A stretch of DNA of 64,000 nt from Gymnorhina tibicen (GCA_013399875.1 VXAZ01002108.1:62001-126000), one strand, 5' to 3'; shown: positions 37,470 to 52,334, counted from the first letter of the stretch. Program-made: numbers and translations. The notes: generated from the letters alone by a model not told the origin.

Positions 37470-38413
37470 GATCTCCCCAAAACCTGCTTCTTGCTTCTTC
37501 TTCCTCTGTTTGTTTCCTCTCAAAGTAAGCTCTTCCTCCTGTGGCATTCTGCTCCATGCAGTCAAGGTGTAAGGCTTATCCTGTGCATGCTTCTTGGCTG
37601 GCTGCATGGTACACTTTCAGCAATCTTTTCTTTAAAATGTATTAGTACAAATAGACAAATGATATCTATAAGATCTTAGTCTACAGCAAAATGTAACATT
37701 TTTCCTGTAAAACTTCCAATGCCTCCATGTTCCCTGCCCTGCTGTTCTGGTACTTTTGTCACCCACTGAGTGTGAACCAAAATATGGAGACTATTATGCA
37801 AATAGTTAATGTTAAAGTGAATTGGATGGCTTGTTGTGTTTATTTATATAAACTCTAAATGCTGTCTGTGCACTGTAGGCTTCAGGGCGAACAGTCAGGC
37901 TCTGCTCCCACGGTGTGTGAGGAGTTCATGTTTGCAATAGCAATGTATCCCAAATTACAGGTGTACTCTGCACCCAGGCTGTGCTGTAACAAAGGAACCA
38001 GGGATACTGCCTCTGGTAAGGAAACAATGACTGTGGAAGGATGTACTAAAAAAAGCTTTGGTTCAATAAATCCCTGTGGTTTTTTGCTGGGAGTCTAGAG
38101 GTGTTGGGCAAGAGAGAATTTTAGTCTGACCAAACATGGCCAGTTTTGAATGATAGTGAAGCCTTAGGAATATACATTACATTACAGATTTGTGCTTTGA
38201 AATTAAAACAAGATGTGTGGAAATACACATTGTCAACATGTCAGCCTAGCCAACATCTTTCAGCTGGCAATGAATACTGATTACCTTCTCCATGGCAGAC
38301 AATTCTTCTATCTAATATCATTTCATTAAAACACAGCTGAAATGAAAGTCTGTTTGGTTCTAATTTTAAAGAAATTTCTTGGGTAAATCAGGCCCAAAAC
38401 ACATGCTTTCCTT

Positions 38414-38459
38414 AAAAAAAAAAAAAAATAAAAAGAAAAAGGAGAAAATAATAGAAGAA
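38414..38459. repeat. A-rich simple sequence
   Basis: A run of about 15 A followed by A-rich sequence with interspersed T and G. It could be a retroposon tail, but I can identify no element beside it. Confidence 0.8.
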
Positions 38460-41400
38460 ACTATTTCATTTGAACATCAATGTTTTTCACAAAATGAAGC
38501 AAGTGTTGGGAAGGAATTATTTCCTGGCTGCTAATGGAACAGTAATGCCAGATTTTGGGGGGGACCAGTCAATACCTGTCTATCATTACCTCTCCTGTAT
38601 GTGTTTTACTTTCATGCTGTGTTGCTCTAAATGTGGTGTATTTTGTGCCAGAGGTGTAAGTACTAGTTATAAAGATTTTGTGATCATTTAAATGTTAGAG
38701 ACCTGAGTTACACCAGCAGGCTTCGAACAGATCTGTTTAAGTGAGAATTTCCATTTCACTGGAATGTTGAGCACATTGAAATGTTTGAATTGGAAACATA
38801 ACTGTTATCATTTTTCAATCTGTTCATAACTGAAGCAGAGTACCCAGTTGCCCTGACCCTGAGGGGCCTCCCTACCTTGCCCTCTGGGCCTCCTTGCAGA
38901 ACCCTGCGATCCTCATCATGCCCACCCAAGGCCATGGCAGCCGGAGGCCATCGACTGGAAGATGTTCTTCAGGTGTTGTGTCCATGGGCTGTCCCCAGTA
39001 GCAGCCTGGGAAGGCCAGTTTTGCTAAAAGGCAGCAAGTGAGCTGCCAGGACATCTGTGGGCTTCTCATGGAAACTACTAAGGCTTTGGCAGAAGTTTGC
39101 TAAACCTGAACTATTTCTATAAAACATCTGTTCTCAGTGAACTTATGAAAAATTTTTCTTGTCTCCCTGAAATTTTCTGCACTGTCTTCCTGAAGTTCTG
39201 TATGTTTCTGGTACACTAGAAAGTCTGATGTTTGTGATATCTGTCTTTAAACACTTACTTCCAGCACCTCATGAATTAAGGCATTTTAAACCATGTTTCG
39301 TCTTTAGAGAGGGGAGTCTTTTACCACTGTGTGAAACACATACTTTAAATTGTCCTTATCTCTGGGAACTTTGTCTAAGTGAAGAGTCGGAGCTCGAGAC
39401 TTTGCTCCTTAATCCAACTTAATAAAACCCAGCCATTGTTTATTGGCTTCTTTTGTCAGAGAGGTGATGGGGGGGCCATATCCCAGATTTCTCTCTCTAA
39501 TCTGATGCCTCATACATTGTCCATTAGCAGAACAAAATGGGAAAGAAAATCCTTTACAGATGCCTCTTTGAAAGCTTCAGAAATAAGATTTCAACAGTGC
39601 TGAGATTTTTATGACAACATAATTAGAGCTTCCACCAGATTGTAAAAACTCAATTTGTTGAAAATTGTGTAAGCTGATTTAGGGTCAAATCCCAGACTTC
39701 TTATTCAGGCTTTTCTCTGAATTTCCATTGATCTCAATGGCATAACTCAAGTTCTCTATTTCTAGCAAAGTATCTCCGTGCTTCTTTCCTTGCTGTTCCA
39801 ATGAGCAATCTTCCTTCTTACAAAGTGTATTTCAGAGACATATGTTGAAAAGATGTTACTGATGCAGTTAACAGCAAATAGGATCTGCTGTGCTTGTGAT
39901 GATGACTTTGACATTCACTTGATGCTATGAAGATACGAAGGTTAGCTCCAACTTCAATAATCTCTTGTAATGTAGCCTTGTGTCAACAAAGCCACAGGTG
40001 TGGACATAGAGATAAGATGATAATTTTGAGTCTATTTTGTGTTCTCTCTCATTTTTCTCACAGTTATGCTGTTAAAAGTTCAAATCTCTAGTAAATAGGA
40101 TACTGAATCTGTGTTTTCTATCTCTCTTCCTTTCTAAAATGGTGTCATGGGGTTGTTTCTCAGCAAGTCCCGATCAAATTGGCTGAATTTATGAATACAA
40201 AGATGTGTTTCTCTACCTGCCAGCTTCATCTAACCTCACACTTGCATCTGAAAGTCAGGCTGTATTTGATGTGATCTAGAGGACCACCTATAGAGGCCCA
40301 CCATGGCAATAATGTTATGGAATCAGTTCAGTTAACTGAATTGCTCTTGTGGGGAGGATTATTAGTGTATATACCAGATGGAGGAGCAGGTTCTTACTCT
40401 GCAATCTTGTTTCTAGGTCAAAAACTATGGGTAGGCCCCAGCAATGATTCCTGAATTATGTTCCCTCTCAAATCCTCTAAAGAGGAAGTAGCATGAAAAC
40501 TTGTTTTTCAAACGTCAGATATTGGATATCAAACTCAGGCAAGTAATGTATCACTGAATAAGAATTTTCTGGGATTTCTTAGAATCATTTTGTTAGTCTC
40601 AGTAGTGTGTGGGGAGACACACTTCACATGATTATTACTATATTACAGTAATCCTATACAGACTCCACCTGCCCCTGAGTCCCTGTGAGCTGCAACAAAC
40701 ATGGGTGAAGCAATATTTCCACATAATGGAGTTTAAAATCCTCGTAGCATAAAGTAATCAATGGGTAAAAGAATGTGAATACGTCCCTTTTTACTCAGGA
40801 AGAGAATTGGAGGACAAAATCAAAACTGGGTTAAGATCATATTGGTGACAGAAGAAGATTAAGAAATGACCTGTGATTTTCTTTGCTGTTGTACAGAGGT
40901 CATGCTGCCCAGCAGACTTTCTGCTAAAAACTACTGGAGAAGTCTTAGCAGTGCCAGAGCTAATGCAGTGTTATTCCAGACCTTCGATGAGGGTATCGCC
41001 CAGGAAGGTTTGCAGACTGAGAGGTCTAGAACCAACCATATCTGACATACAGGCAGCTTTGATGCAAATTCCCTTTGATGAACATCTAGGGAGATTTTCC
41101 AAGCTCATTCTGTCTTTTTTCAGGGTGGGCAGGAATCCCAATGTGCTTCACTGGCAGTTCCCTTCACTGAAAAGGGAAAGGTGGCTCACAGGAGTCTCAA
41201 CATCCCACTTCATTCATATCTCACCTAACACAGAACTCACAAACATATTTTTGAAAGAGACAGGGATACCATAATCACCACCTTCTAGAAACGGCTGCAA
41301 AGCCATAATTCTGCATACAAGACACTTTTCTTAGCACACACTGAGTTGTTTCACTACCTGGGAGTTCACAGCTTTCCAGAACCTGACATTGTAGGCAACA

Positions 41401-42344
41401 GAGCATTGAGATGACAAATAGCTTGTAGGCTTTTAACAAGACAAGTAATCTTTTACACCAGAATTGCTGTAGTATCTTCTTAGAATGGACTTTTCCAGTA
41501 AATCGCTGTTACCACCCATTTCAACATAGCTGAATTCAGCCCTCCCTCTCTAGGAGACTTCAGATCTAAATTCTGCAGCTTATTTAAAGCATTGAGACTT
41601 GGCCCTGTGTGATGCTGGACCCCTTCAATCTGTGTAAAGGCATTGCCTACAGGCAGTGGTCAGTGTGTCCCACCTCCTGGCCCTTGTCACACTGCAGGAG
41701 TCTCAAACACTTCCCGCTTCTCCACGTCTCCTTTTAACAAAGTCCCACTGGAAAGGGTGTAACACTGTAAGACTAGCACAATGACTGCAGGCCAAAACCT
41801 GTTTTCCTCTTGTTGTGCTCTCCAAGGGGCTGGTGGCATCTCCTCATCCACACTCAGGTGTTTCCCACCCTTCTGGGGCTCTGTTTGCTGCTGACTCCCA
41901 GAAACTACCATAAATCACTGTAATACCAAATGCCAGGGCACACATTTCTAGAGGTCAGCTCTAGGCAAGATGAACTTTTGGCTGACAAGATCTTTGTTTG
42001 CAGAAACAGTAGGCAGGGTAGGGGCATATTTCTCTATTTATTCTTGAAGAACCATCCTGTTTGAGAGGTGCAGAGAAAAATTTCAAATCCAAGTTTTCTA
42101 ATTCATGAGTTATTAATAGCTTTTTTTGGTACAGCAGACTGCACTGGCAAGGAGGAAAGAAAGCCAGTTTGAGACATTGGCCAAGATTTTTGTTGGGGTT
42201 TTTTGGTATGTGGAGGTGAGGGGTACAGTGAGAAATTCTCCAACTCCATCTAAGTGATACAAGGTCACTTAGATTGGCATAAAAATGCATTCTCTTTTGC
42301 TGCTGTGGGAGGTGTAATCTATTCATTTTAATGGCCAGTAAGCA

Positions 42345-42400
42345 AGGGCCGCCAGTGCCGCCTCGGTGTTTCTGTCGCTGCTGTTCTGTTCCCGTGCCTG
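42345..42400. other. small CpG cluster
   Basis: Several CpG dinucleotides occur within about 55 bp (in GGCCGCC, TGCCGCC, CCTCGG, GTCGCTG and CCCGTG) in otherwise CpG-poor DNA. It is far too short to be called a CpG island. Confidence 0.4.
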
Positions 42401-45400
42401 CCCTGAGGCACAGGTCACACTTCCAAGCAATGACAAAAATTTTAACATTTTATGTAAGTGATGAAAGCTTTAATAACTGTAAACCTCAGTAAATGTTTGA
42501 AGGAAAATAGTCACCGATTTCTCTCTTTGTGTGAACAGATGAGAATGACATTGTAAACGGCATAGCCAGGCTGCAGCAATCTTGATGTAATTCCCAACAC
42601 GGTTGGAAGCTTTTCATCTGATTTTTGGGCCTCTGGCTTCACATGCCCTGTGCCTCTGCTCCTGCTTTAAAATGGGATAATGATATTCCCTTTTTCTACC
42701 TTTTGACCACTGCAATTACAGGGTTGGAGGCCAGTGTCACATTAAGTGTTTCTACAGCACATAATAGATCTTTGGTGTTGCATAAAAAATCAAGCTGCTT
42801 TAAATCAGCAGTTTACATAGAAAGTGAGTGAGTAAATCATCATACGTTTTCTGCATAGCTGGTAGAAAATATATAAAATTAATTTGAATATTTTTTAAGT
42901 CCAGTTTGTAAACTTCATTTGTAATGATAAATGGGATTTTTATACAACACCATTTCTGTGAAGTGAGCATTTGTTCTGTATGGGATTTTTTTTAAAAATC
43001 TCTTCACAGTAATAGATGATGTGTTGTAATCCATGTCACAACCTCATAAAAACATCATCTGAATTTGCTCCATTAACTGAGTTTTTCTTTTTCATTTACA
43101 TTGCAATCTTTTTCTTTAAGAAAACACTTTACATCATGTTGTCATGACAACAGAATATGGTCTTAGGTTGAAATGCTGACATTTCTTTCAGTGTTCATAA
43201 TGCACCCTCTGCTTACTCCTCCCTTCTTGGCCAGTTCTGAGGGTCTCTACAAATAAATGTAAATCTGCAACAGAGAGATGGATTTGGTGGCCAGAAAAAG
43301 CTGACTGCTGTATTTTTCTTTTTCTGTGTTAGTGAGTCTGTGTAAGTGAGCAATCATTTTAAAGCTTGGGGACACTATTGTACCAACATCTGTAGCATAA
43401 TTCAAAGACACACAAATACAAGTGCATTTTCTATATCACCAAAACATATCTAAATTGTCTCTCAACCAAAAACGTCTGTGCTGGAACTCATGTTCAAGCA
43501 GTCTTGGGTCTGTTCCAAATAATGTTAGGGAAAAAGAGGTAGCCTGTGATGAACTTGAAAACATAGAAAACCTAGAACAGGCTGTAAAAAATAAGTAAAT
43601 TCTATTTTGTCTTATCCTCTGGAAATGTTCATAAAATTGAATACATGAATATGTGAGTCCTGCAGTCCTCAGAGTATTCAGATGCCATCCAGGTATTTCC
43701 TCCCTTACCAAAGAGAATAGGCAATGATGAATTCTAACCGTACCAATTCCTAGAGAATTATGTCCGCAGTAAGTGGAGGCCATAGAAAGGGAAACATAGA
43801 ATCTCTGTAAACAGTAACATTTATGAAAATGTTTATTTCATGCAGCTTCCCTGATTCACGCAGAAGAGTAAGACCTGATGGTGACCTGTTAGTTCAAGTT
43901 TACAGACATTATTCCCTATAATAGTGAAAACAATCATATCAATTTGCCTCTGCTTTGCTTTTCCAAATAACACATTAACTTTCATTTGGGGAAATCTCTT
44001 ATCTTTGAGAGAAGTTAAAAATAACAGTTTTTAAGCTTTTAAGTTCTTAAGCTTTTATCAATACTTGCATATTCTTCTGAATATCTGAAAAGAAGTTTAT
44101 AGGTAAAGTGATTCCCTGGAATGGACATTGGAAACAGCTGGGAGAAAAGGTTAAAAAGAAAAAGACTCACAGGATATGTCTGGTGAGCCTGCATGTGAAT
44201 AAATGCTGATACTGGAAATACGCCCTTTGTTTCAAGCTCTGAGAATATAGATGAACTTATGGATATAGTTCTGCATATGAGTTAGGCAGAGCAGATTGTT
44301 TCACATCTGCTTCCTGTAGGGTCTTTTATCATCTTCTGAAACATCTGGTACAAGCAACTGTTAGGATATTGCATGATAACATACTGTGAATATGGTCCAC
44401 CTTGGCCATACCTTGCTTCTTCACACAATATTGTAAATAGGAAAGTCTGACAAGGACTGCACAAGCATAAAAGAATTGTTGTGGCTTGGGGGAGAAGCTG
44501 AAGTAGCAAAGTAGAAGAGTGAAAAATGGACTGATGCAATCCATGGACAATATTCTCTGATTCAGCAGCTTGTGAGGTGGTTAATTGGCATTGATCATGT
44601 TGTTAGTTAAACAAGAATATTTGTTTTTCTATGCAGGATGCAGACAAGGTTAGAACTTCCTTGCTAAACTTTATGGCCTATTCAGACATTGGAGCACGAC
44701 TTGAAATCTCTGAGCAAGAGATGCCAGAAAATAAAAATAGTCATAATAATAATGTATTTTATCTACTTGTTTAGTCCATAAAAGTATAACTATAGAAGAA
44801 AATGGATGGATAATTCAGAACAAGACTTTCAGCTACATGAAAAAATTCACAGATTTGAAGTTTTTGCCCTAGTGCTGAATGAAATCCAGAATATCTAATG
44901 AAAATGAGATCATTCAAGGAGCTTCATAGTGAGGGACTTCTGAGGCTGGCGTTTGTGGACTCAGAGCTGTTCTTGTAATCAAATGCAGCATGCTCAGTAC
45001 CTCCTTTGCTGTAGCTGAGATTTGACCTCTAGGTTTGATTTGTATTAGCTAGTGACTATTCTCTACTTTTCACCCGAGAAAACTACAGATTAAAATTTTG
45101 TTAAACAGGATATAGGTCTCTGAAAACTTTCAATCCCAGCTAATTGGCTTTTTTTTGGATAGGAAAAGCTTAATTAAAAAATCCCCAAGCAGCTGCAGTT
45201 ATAAGCACTCTTCTTTCATTAGATATGTGGGTCTTTCTTCCTCTCTGCATAAAACTTTCCACGCCAACACTGCATCAGCATGAAGACTGGTGCATGTGTG
45301 TGTGTGAGCTTAAAGGTGAAGATAAATTAGCTCAACTAATGAGTGTATCTGAGCTTAATTAAAATTAATAGTGAATTTAAAAATGGGAAAATAATTATGG

Positions 45401-45483
45401 CACCAAGTAAAACAGCAAGATGAAGAAAGTAACTGTAGCAGATTACAAAACTGCAGTGGGAAGCTGCCAGAAGACCTGCTAAA

Positions 45484-45535
45484 TGGAATCATGGAGCTGT
45501 AGAATCATTTAGGTCCAAAAATACTTCTAACATCT
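45484..45535 (-). mobile_element. possible degraded CR1 3'-end scrap
   Basis: TGGAATCATGGAGCTGTAGA and ATCATTTAGGTCCAAAAATA resemble the reverse complement of a CR1 tail and end. The recognisable CR1 body does not continue, so this is either a very old fragment or a chance likeness. Confidence 0.35.
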
Positions 45536-48477
45536 AAGAATAAACAAAGAAGTCACTTAACCTATCTCTGATGTCAAGCATAAAAAAGTTTGTCCACTTA
45601 GAAATTGATCTAAGTGACAGGGAATGAACTCCTGGGGTATTACAGTATCCTCTGGTGTGTGGTCAGAAGACAAGGCAATAGGAGCAAAGGGGTTCCTGCC
45701 TTGCAGTGTCTTCCCTTGACATTTTTGTGTTAGGTCTGAATGTAATCCAGTGGTCCAGTCATAGAAATCCACATACAAAGTGTAAAACAGTAAGTTTTCT
45801 CCTTGAAATGCTTTCCACAATAAAACTAAAGGAACTCACAGGAGGTCAGCTTGGGAAATATCCCCAGAGTGTTGCACTCTGATGGAACCCTGCTATGGAT
45901 TATGGATTACTGCCTTGGTGTACTCAGGTTTCTACTTCAGCTAAGACAGCATTCAGACCTCCCACATATTTCCAGTTTTAGCTGATAATATACCAAGAGG
46001 ATGACTTCTGAATGAAGAACACTTCTATAAAAGTAAGTTTTATCTTGCTTTCTCTCCAATTCTGGGCATTAGTCTGGTTGTGACAGGTCATTCCTTTGAA
46101 ACATCATGAGTGACAAGCATTTAGCTGAGGTGCTCGTGTCAAGATTCAAGCTGTTAAAAGTCTCTGTCAATCACCAAAAGTGAGTCTTGCTCCTTCTGCT
46201 TATCTCTCTTTACAACTTCCTCAGGATCATAATTCTATCCCAGTAGTTCATTCCACCACATTTTACTAAATATGGACATTTGTGCAGATGACTGTGTGAA
46301 GCATTTTAAAAGCTTCAACTAAGGCATTTTAAGAGAGCAGAGCTATTTCACATTCTCTCTGTTCTGGTTTTTGGCTCAGAGAATTCTCCTTGATAATTTG
46401 TAAACTAAATCAAAATTCTTCGTAAAGCTGTGTCATGCCAGGCTAAGTGGGCTGTGAGGAGCCCTTGTGTCCTGAAGCTTGTGCACAGCCTGGGAGTCTG
46501 GGAATTCACTGAAGACTTTTTATATGATCTTCCTTCTCTAAATTCTAGGAAGGCTGGGGTTTTTCCTATCCATTAAAGTTCTTTAACAATAGGATTGTAG
46601 CATTTTCTGAAAGAAAGAGGAATGAAAAGCTTTTAATTCTCTTACATGCATTGCTGATTTGTTCAGCTGGAGGAGATTTATGTGGACTGGTGCAGTGTCT
46701 CTCCATTCAGTTAAGAGTAACCTTAATGGTATTTCTAGTGGGCAAACTTGCTCTCATGCTCACCTTCTCTGTCAGTCAGCTCATTTATTTTAATTTCCAT
46801 CTTTTGAACAAAACCAGGTCTGAATTTAGTGAGCCAATGTATCTAACTAATAATGCCTTATTGGAACACATTATGTGATGACTACAGTTCTTCTTTCTAT
46901 GCAGAAAATTATGTGTTAGTACAGTGTGGAGGATGTCTGCCCCTTCCAGAAATCACACCTGGGGAGTTGGAACTGATGGTCTAATATCCCACCAAAGGTG
47001 AATAGGACTAACTCTAAGTGATGGACCAACCACAGCACATTTTAAATGACCACCTCTGATAAAACACTTGAAAAACAGCTATGCTTCACCAGAGACATCA
47101 TGAAAATCATTCATTTTATGCTATAGCCTTCTTATTTTAATTTGATACTTAACTTCATTATCCTGTAGTTTAGATGGGCGCTTTATTACATTTGCATTAG
47201 TGGTGCGCTGCAGGTAGCTGTCTCATTGTCATCTTGTTTTTGTACACACACCACCACAAAACTGAATTCTGTTTCCATGCTTTTAAGATTTTACAGTGAT
47301 ATAAATTTCCTGATTATAACATTTACTCCTCATTGAAAGATAGGAATGATGATAATCTCCTGCTGTGCTATAGTATTCTTAATCAGGTAATGTGGGAGTC
47401 ACTCTGTAGATTAAAAACCTCATATTTTCATGTGTTTCCATGCTATAGCCAAGTGAATCGGATGAGGGGAGGGAAAAGAAAACCCTCAATTGCTCCAGCC
47501 TGATTTATAGAAGTGCATAGCAAAATCTGGAATCAGAAGCACAGTCTTCTGTGTGTTCTGCAGTGGCTGGATATTAGTCAGTCTGGCTGGGCTTTTGGAA
47601 TTCAGCAGAGAAACACCTGTGGCTTCTGCAGCCCTTCTACAGATGGGTGTACAAGGGCAGGGTCACCGTCGTATCTCTGATATTTTTGCAGTTATCAGTC
47701 TTAGAAAAAACCTGTTCTGATGCCATGGAGAACATTACTTCTGAAGCAGTGTCGAACAGTGGAGGAATCAACAGCCAAACCAAACTCAAAGTCCAAAGCC
47801 TTTGAAGTTTGCCCATCATAATTTTTAGCTGAGTTCCTCACGACTTTGAAATAAAAAGTAATACTGACTGACACAAAATTGCTGAAATTTAAATTGCTTG
47901 TACACCCACAGAAGTGCAGTGGGTTTGGAGTTTGACTGATGCACAAAAAGAAGGAATTCACAGCACTTTTTCATAAACATTTTAAATGCCTAAGTTAACA
48001 CATAGTTTGTGATAAGAAATTACTTTAATATTTGTAACCCAGGCAGGACATGATAGAAAATTTTCCTTTTTGCTAAGAGGCACATATATCTAAGGTAGAG
48101 CATAAATAGGAACCTGGAGAGCAGATTAAAAGAACCTCAAGAAAGAAACTTGGTATCTGAATCATGTCAGGGTTTTACAAAAAAATTATACATTTTCTGG
48201 ATCACAACACATTTGTAAAACTTGCTCTGAGCCTAAAAGAAAATGGAGACCGGTGCAGAAAGCACAAAAGTATTTGTTACTGTTCTAGGCTAATGAACAG
48301 TTTGAAGATGCTAAATTTCTGCTCCATTTGCTTTGCTACTGAGTGATCTTTTTTTTAAATTGCAAGCAAAATTTTAAAATACCAGAATTATTCTGATTTC
48401 AGTTCATTGCATGCATTTTAAAAAGCTGAAATACAGTTTGGGTTTCATATTTTCGCATGTTTTTTAACAAAAAATTA

Positions 48478-48513
48478 TTTAACTGAAAAGGGAATTTTGT
48501 CTTTTCAGTTAAA
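48478..48513. repeat. inverted repeat with perfect 13-bp arms
   Basis: TTTAACTGAAAAG (48478-48490) and CTTTTCAGTTAAA (48501-48513) pair perfectly around a 10-base spacer. The flanks do not extend the pairing. Confidence 0.85.
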
Positions 48514-51500
48514 ATGTAATGAGATTGGAAATTTTGCACCCATACCTCCATTCTCCTTCAAGTCCTATTTGAGGTTCTATGTAGACTAAATTCTCTTTGA
48601 AATAACAGATGTGTATGATACATAGTGAGCAAAACAGCAAAGTAACATGATTGCTATTTAATCAAAGCATAAGGGTGTGACGCTGCCTTCCCATTGTTTG
48701 CAAGTACTACTGTGTGTCTTGGAAAATTGGGAACAGTTGCAACTATAGGTAGAGCTTTTGTGTATCAGATCCAGCAGTACCATTAAACACAATGTGACTC
48801 TATATTCCATTTATTGAAATATTTATTTATTTAGAGAAGAACCCAAATTATTTGTAAGGGATTGTAATCATAAGTGAATTTGGTGCTGGAACTCTCTTTT
48901 GCCTTTGAATCTAATGCAGACTGATGGTTAATGGGCTTCTCCCTTTGGTTCACTAGTTCCAAAAACTGTGTGGTTTTTTGCCGCCTTTTCTCTTTTAAAC
49001 CAATTCTTGACTTCTGCTAATGCAGTATTTTTCACAGACCCATAAGGGAGTGAAAATGTAGTAATTTTTTCCTAATGCTGTGTCTTTCTAGTTGTGAAGG
49101 GCCTGAGAGGCTCAGTCCATTTTATGGATCTTGCTTTGGTAGCCTATGTAGAATTCAGATATATGGGCTGTCCTGCAATCACAGTTTCTGTCTCAGTGCA
49201 GTTTGGTCTCCCCATGAAGCTTCTGTTTGCAATACAGTTGTCAAGAAGTTATTGATCAGGTTGGAGTCAGCACACTGTTCCATACAGCCTCTTCTTTCTA
49301 ACCTTTTGTCATTTTGTTTGAATTGGTTTCAGTCTTCATAATAGTACTTCATGGGTATAGTACAGAAATTAGTGGTATTGCCACTGAAAATATTCATATC
49401 ATCATTAAGAACACCTGGTAAGTTAGATGGGTGAGGCTGGTGAGTTTACCTGCTTATTTCAGCAGTGACTTTTTTTAAGAGCACATGGGGTCCCTTTCTG
49501 TGGCTATTACTTGTGCAGAACACCAATCTGGTGAGGTCGCCTCTGGTTTTCTCACCTCTACCATTATGTGCTCAGTCAACTAATAAGTTTTAATGCTGTT
49601 CTGTGCATCTTTCTCCTAAAAAGCCTGGCTATATCATGGATGTTTTCAGCTGATTGACTAGCTGGCAAAACACGTTGTTAGTAATGTGCTCCATCTGCTT
49701 TATGTTCTCCAGGATCCAGTAGCAGTTGGTAGCGAGACTACCAAGGCGGCAGTCCAGACTTGCATTGTGTCTAGTGTGTAGGATTGAAGGAAAGAAACGG
49801 AGGAAGGAGTGTTACATTTCCTCTCAGTCTCTGTACATGCAAGTAGGACACCTTAAATACCGTTAGAAAGAAATTCACTTGTGTGTCACTGAAAATATAT
49901 TAGAGAGACATTTTTCTAGATAATTGTTCAAGTAGTCCTTTATTGTATGTCTCCAGTCTTAAAAACTAATTAAATCTCATGGAGTTTAGCTCTTTAACAA
50001 AATTATCTGAACAGTGAATGAAAATGCCTTTCAGTCACTCCTCCCACAGTGTCTCTGCCTTTTATGGACACCACTATGCATTTGTTACCCCAGCTATGCT
50101 GGATGCAAGCCAGGACAGAATAGGTGGGAACTGTAACTTGTGCAAGCTGATCTAGATAAATTCCCAAGTTTAGGAATATGTTAGGTTTAGTTTCAGATCT
50201 TGTTTCTCTTCTGCAGTTCATTAGCTTCATCCCTTCTCCATTTTGCAAACACAGTGTAGGCTTTTATTTCATTTTTGGTTTGCTGGTCATGAAGCATAGG
50301 TGTGAGGCCCAGAGATTGAAATCTGGGTGTCTCAGACATCAACTTAGCAGCAGCAAAACAAACCTCCTCAGGTCCCAGCCTTGAACTTGTAAAAGCAGCA
50401 AGAAAATGCTGTCTCCCCAAGTAGATTTTCGGGCCTTCTGCTGGGTCTTCTAACAAGCATGTTTGCATGGTGGAGATATTTCTTGGACGGATACTAACTC
50501 TTGAAAATTAACTGAAACTGTGAAGTCTCATTTCACATAAACAATTATTGGGATGATCTTTCAATTGCCCCCAGCTTGGGCAAAATTTGAACTGATACCA
50601 CCTCCAAAGGCAGAAGGCTCCATGTCTTATTGCCACTCCTCTGAATCATCCAGGTATTAAAATAGTAAGATCCAACAGTTTCCATAGTGACTGTTCTTAT
50701 TTAATATTTTACTTCTCCCGTCCTCTATCTGCCTTTAGAGTTGCTATTGCTATACTGTTTATTTTCTTCCACCAATTACACTTTATGACTGATGGTTAAA
50801 ATACCAAACTCCAGAGATCTATTTTCCCCCCTGTACATGCCCATGGTTGCTTTAATGTTAATAGAAATCACATTTGTGGAGAAGCTTCATCAGTTTGTAA
50901 TTTACCCCCTTCACGCTAGAAATCAGAATCTAGTTTATTAGCATTATAAACTGACCCTCCTGCCAACCTTAGCCCTGTCCAGTCCTTGCTTGCCTCAAAG
51001 CCTCACACTTTTCCTGGGGCTTGACTTTATTAGTACAAAAACAGGTCCTAAGACAACATAAAATTAAACCCAATCTTTCTGTGGCTGTTTGTACAGTAGC
51101 TGCTCTGAGAGTGCTCAGCTTGTGCACTGTCAACTTTGCTGACCTGGGGTCTGGGGAGAAGCTCCTGGTTTAGCAAATCCTAAGAACGTTTTGCAGCAGA
51201 GTCAAGTCCCTTGCTTGGGAGGGTGCATCCAGGAAAGCACCATCCATTTGATACAATTATGCAACTAATTTCCATGGCCTATCTTTGATAATGGGTTCAG
51301 TACACAATTCAAAGTGCTGCCATTAGGTTAGATAAAAATCTTGACACTGCACTGCTTCAGGTTGTTGAAAAGGGCAGTTCCCTTTGTTTGTTTGGAATAA
51401 AAGTCTCTTAAAAGGAGATTTAAAACAAGACCCTGGAAAAGTATGAGGTTTAAGAGAACAACAGGGGAGATGTTTTCCTGACTGTATGATATTGACTGAG

Positions 51501-52334
51501 TCTGAACCACCAGTTCTTGATAAGTAGCACTTTTCAGACTGGAGATGAATGCTTGCTCAGAACTGTTTGGTACCAGAAAGAACTGATTTGTTCAAATTAG
51601 GGAATCTGGAGCAGAAGTTAATCATCAAACTGAAACCAAACAAATAACAAAAACCCAAACACCCTAAAATTAAGGTACAGTCCTTGGAGTTTTGGTAAAA
51701 ATAATTTTCTATTCTTAGGCTGTCCAGGACTTGAATCCAGCTTGAACTCTGTAGGAGGAATGTGCCACCTTTGAGGCACAGCTCAGTCCCAGTGAAAGAA
51801 GAGTCAAAAATCCACTCATTTAGGCCCAGCAGAGGTACAGGTGATCACAGAAAACAAGTCTGTCACACTGATTCCTTTGTCAAGAAGATCAAGTGAAACC
51901 AGATATTCTTACCAGCACTGTTTATGTCATACGCTTAGTACTGTGCTCCTACTATTCTCTGGCAGTTTTCTGTGACCTTAACACAAAGAAAGATGGATGG
52001 ATGAGATTCCCAGTCCAGGTACAAATTTCTAAGCATAAATAACCCCAGAAAATAAAGGTTTTGACTACGGCACCCTACCCACAGCACAGAAGTACCAGAA
52101 GCTCCCATTCTTTCCTCATGGCCTTTTGCTTGACAGATACATGTGTACTGCCCTTTGTGAATAGACACTTCTCCCTCTCAATCTGTTCTCTCAGCCCTCT
52201 CTATCCTGTGCACCCACTTGTATGAGGCAGGAATTGATATATTTTTAACTTTGCATCTGTGTGGGTGCATGTGACTGGCAGGCTGCCAGTGTCTGTTGTT
52301 TCTGAACTCTTGTCTTCAATCATTTTGGAAGTAA

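Larger units (their letters stand above)
37470..45483. other. long unique noncoding stretch
   Basis: I can support no gene. The longest frame in unique DNA is 133 codons at 40873-41274 on the plus strand; it resembles no protein I know. Other points are an A-rich run at 38414-38459, a GC-richer patch at 38850-39070 and a small CpG cluster at 42345-42400. The rest is ordinary AT-rich sequence. Confidence 0.5.

Noticed and set aside
37131..37679. 182-codon open frame on the plus strand, the longest in the window
   Set aside because: It runs through the TATCA microsatellite, which has no stop in one register. The flanking parts resemble no protein, and several other frames overlap it.
38850..39070. 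GC-richer patch considered as an exon or promoter
   Set aside because: It has few CpG, no recognisable peptide and no clear splice pair.
46367..46400. TGTTCTGGTTTTTGGCTCAG, loosely like the same LTR start
   Set aside because: Too diverged, with no matching continuation.
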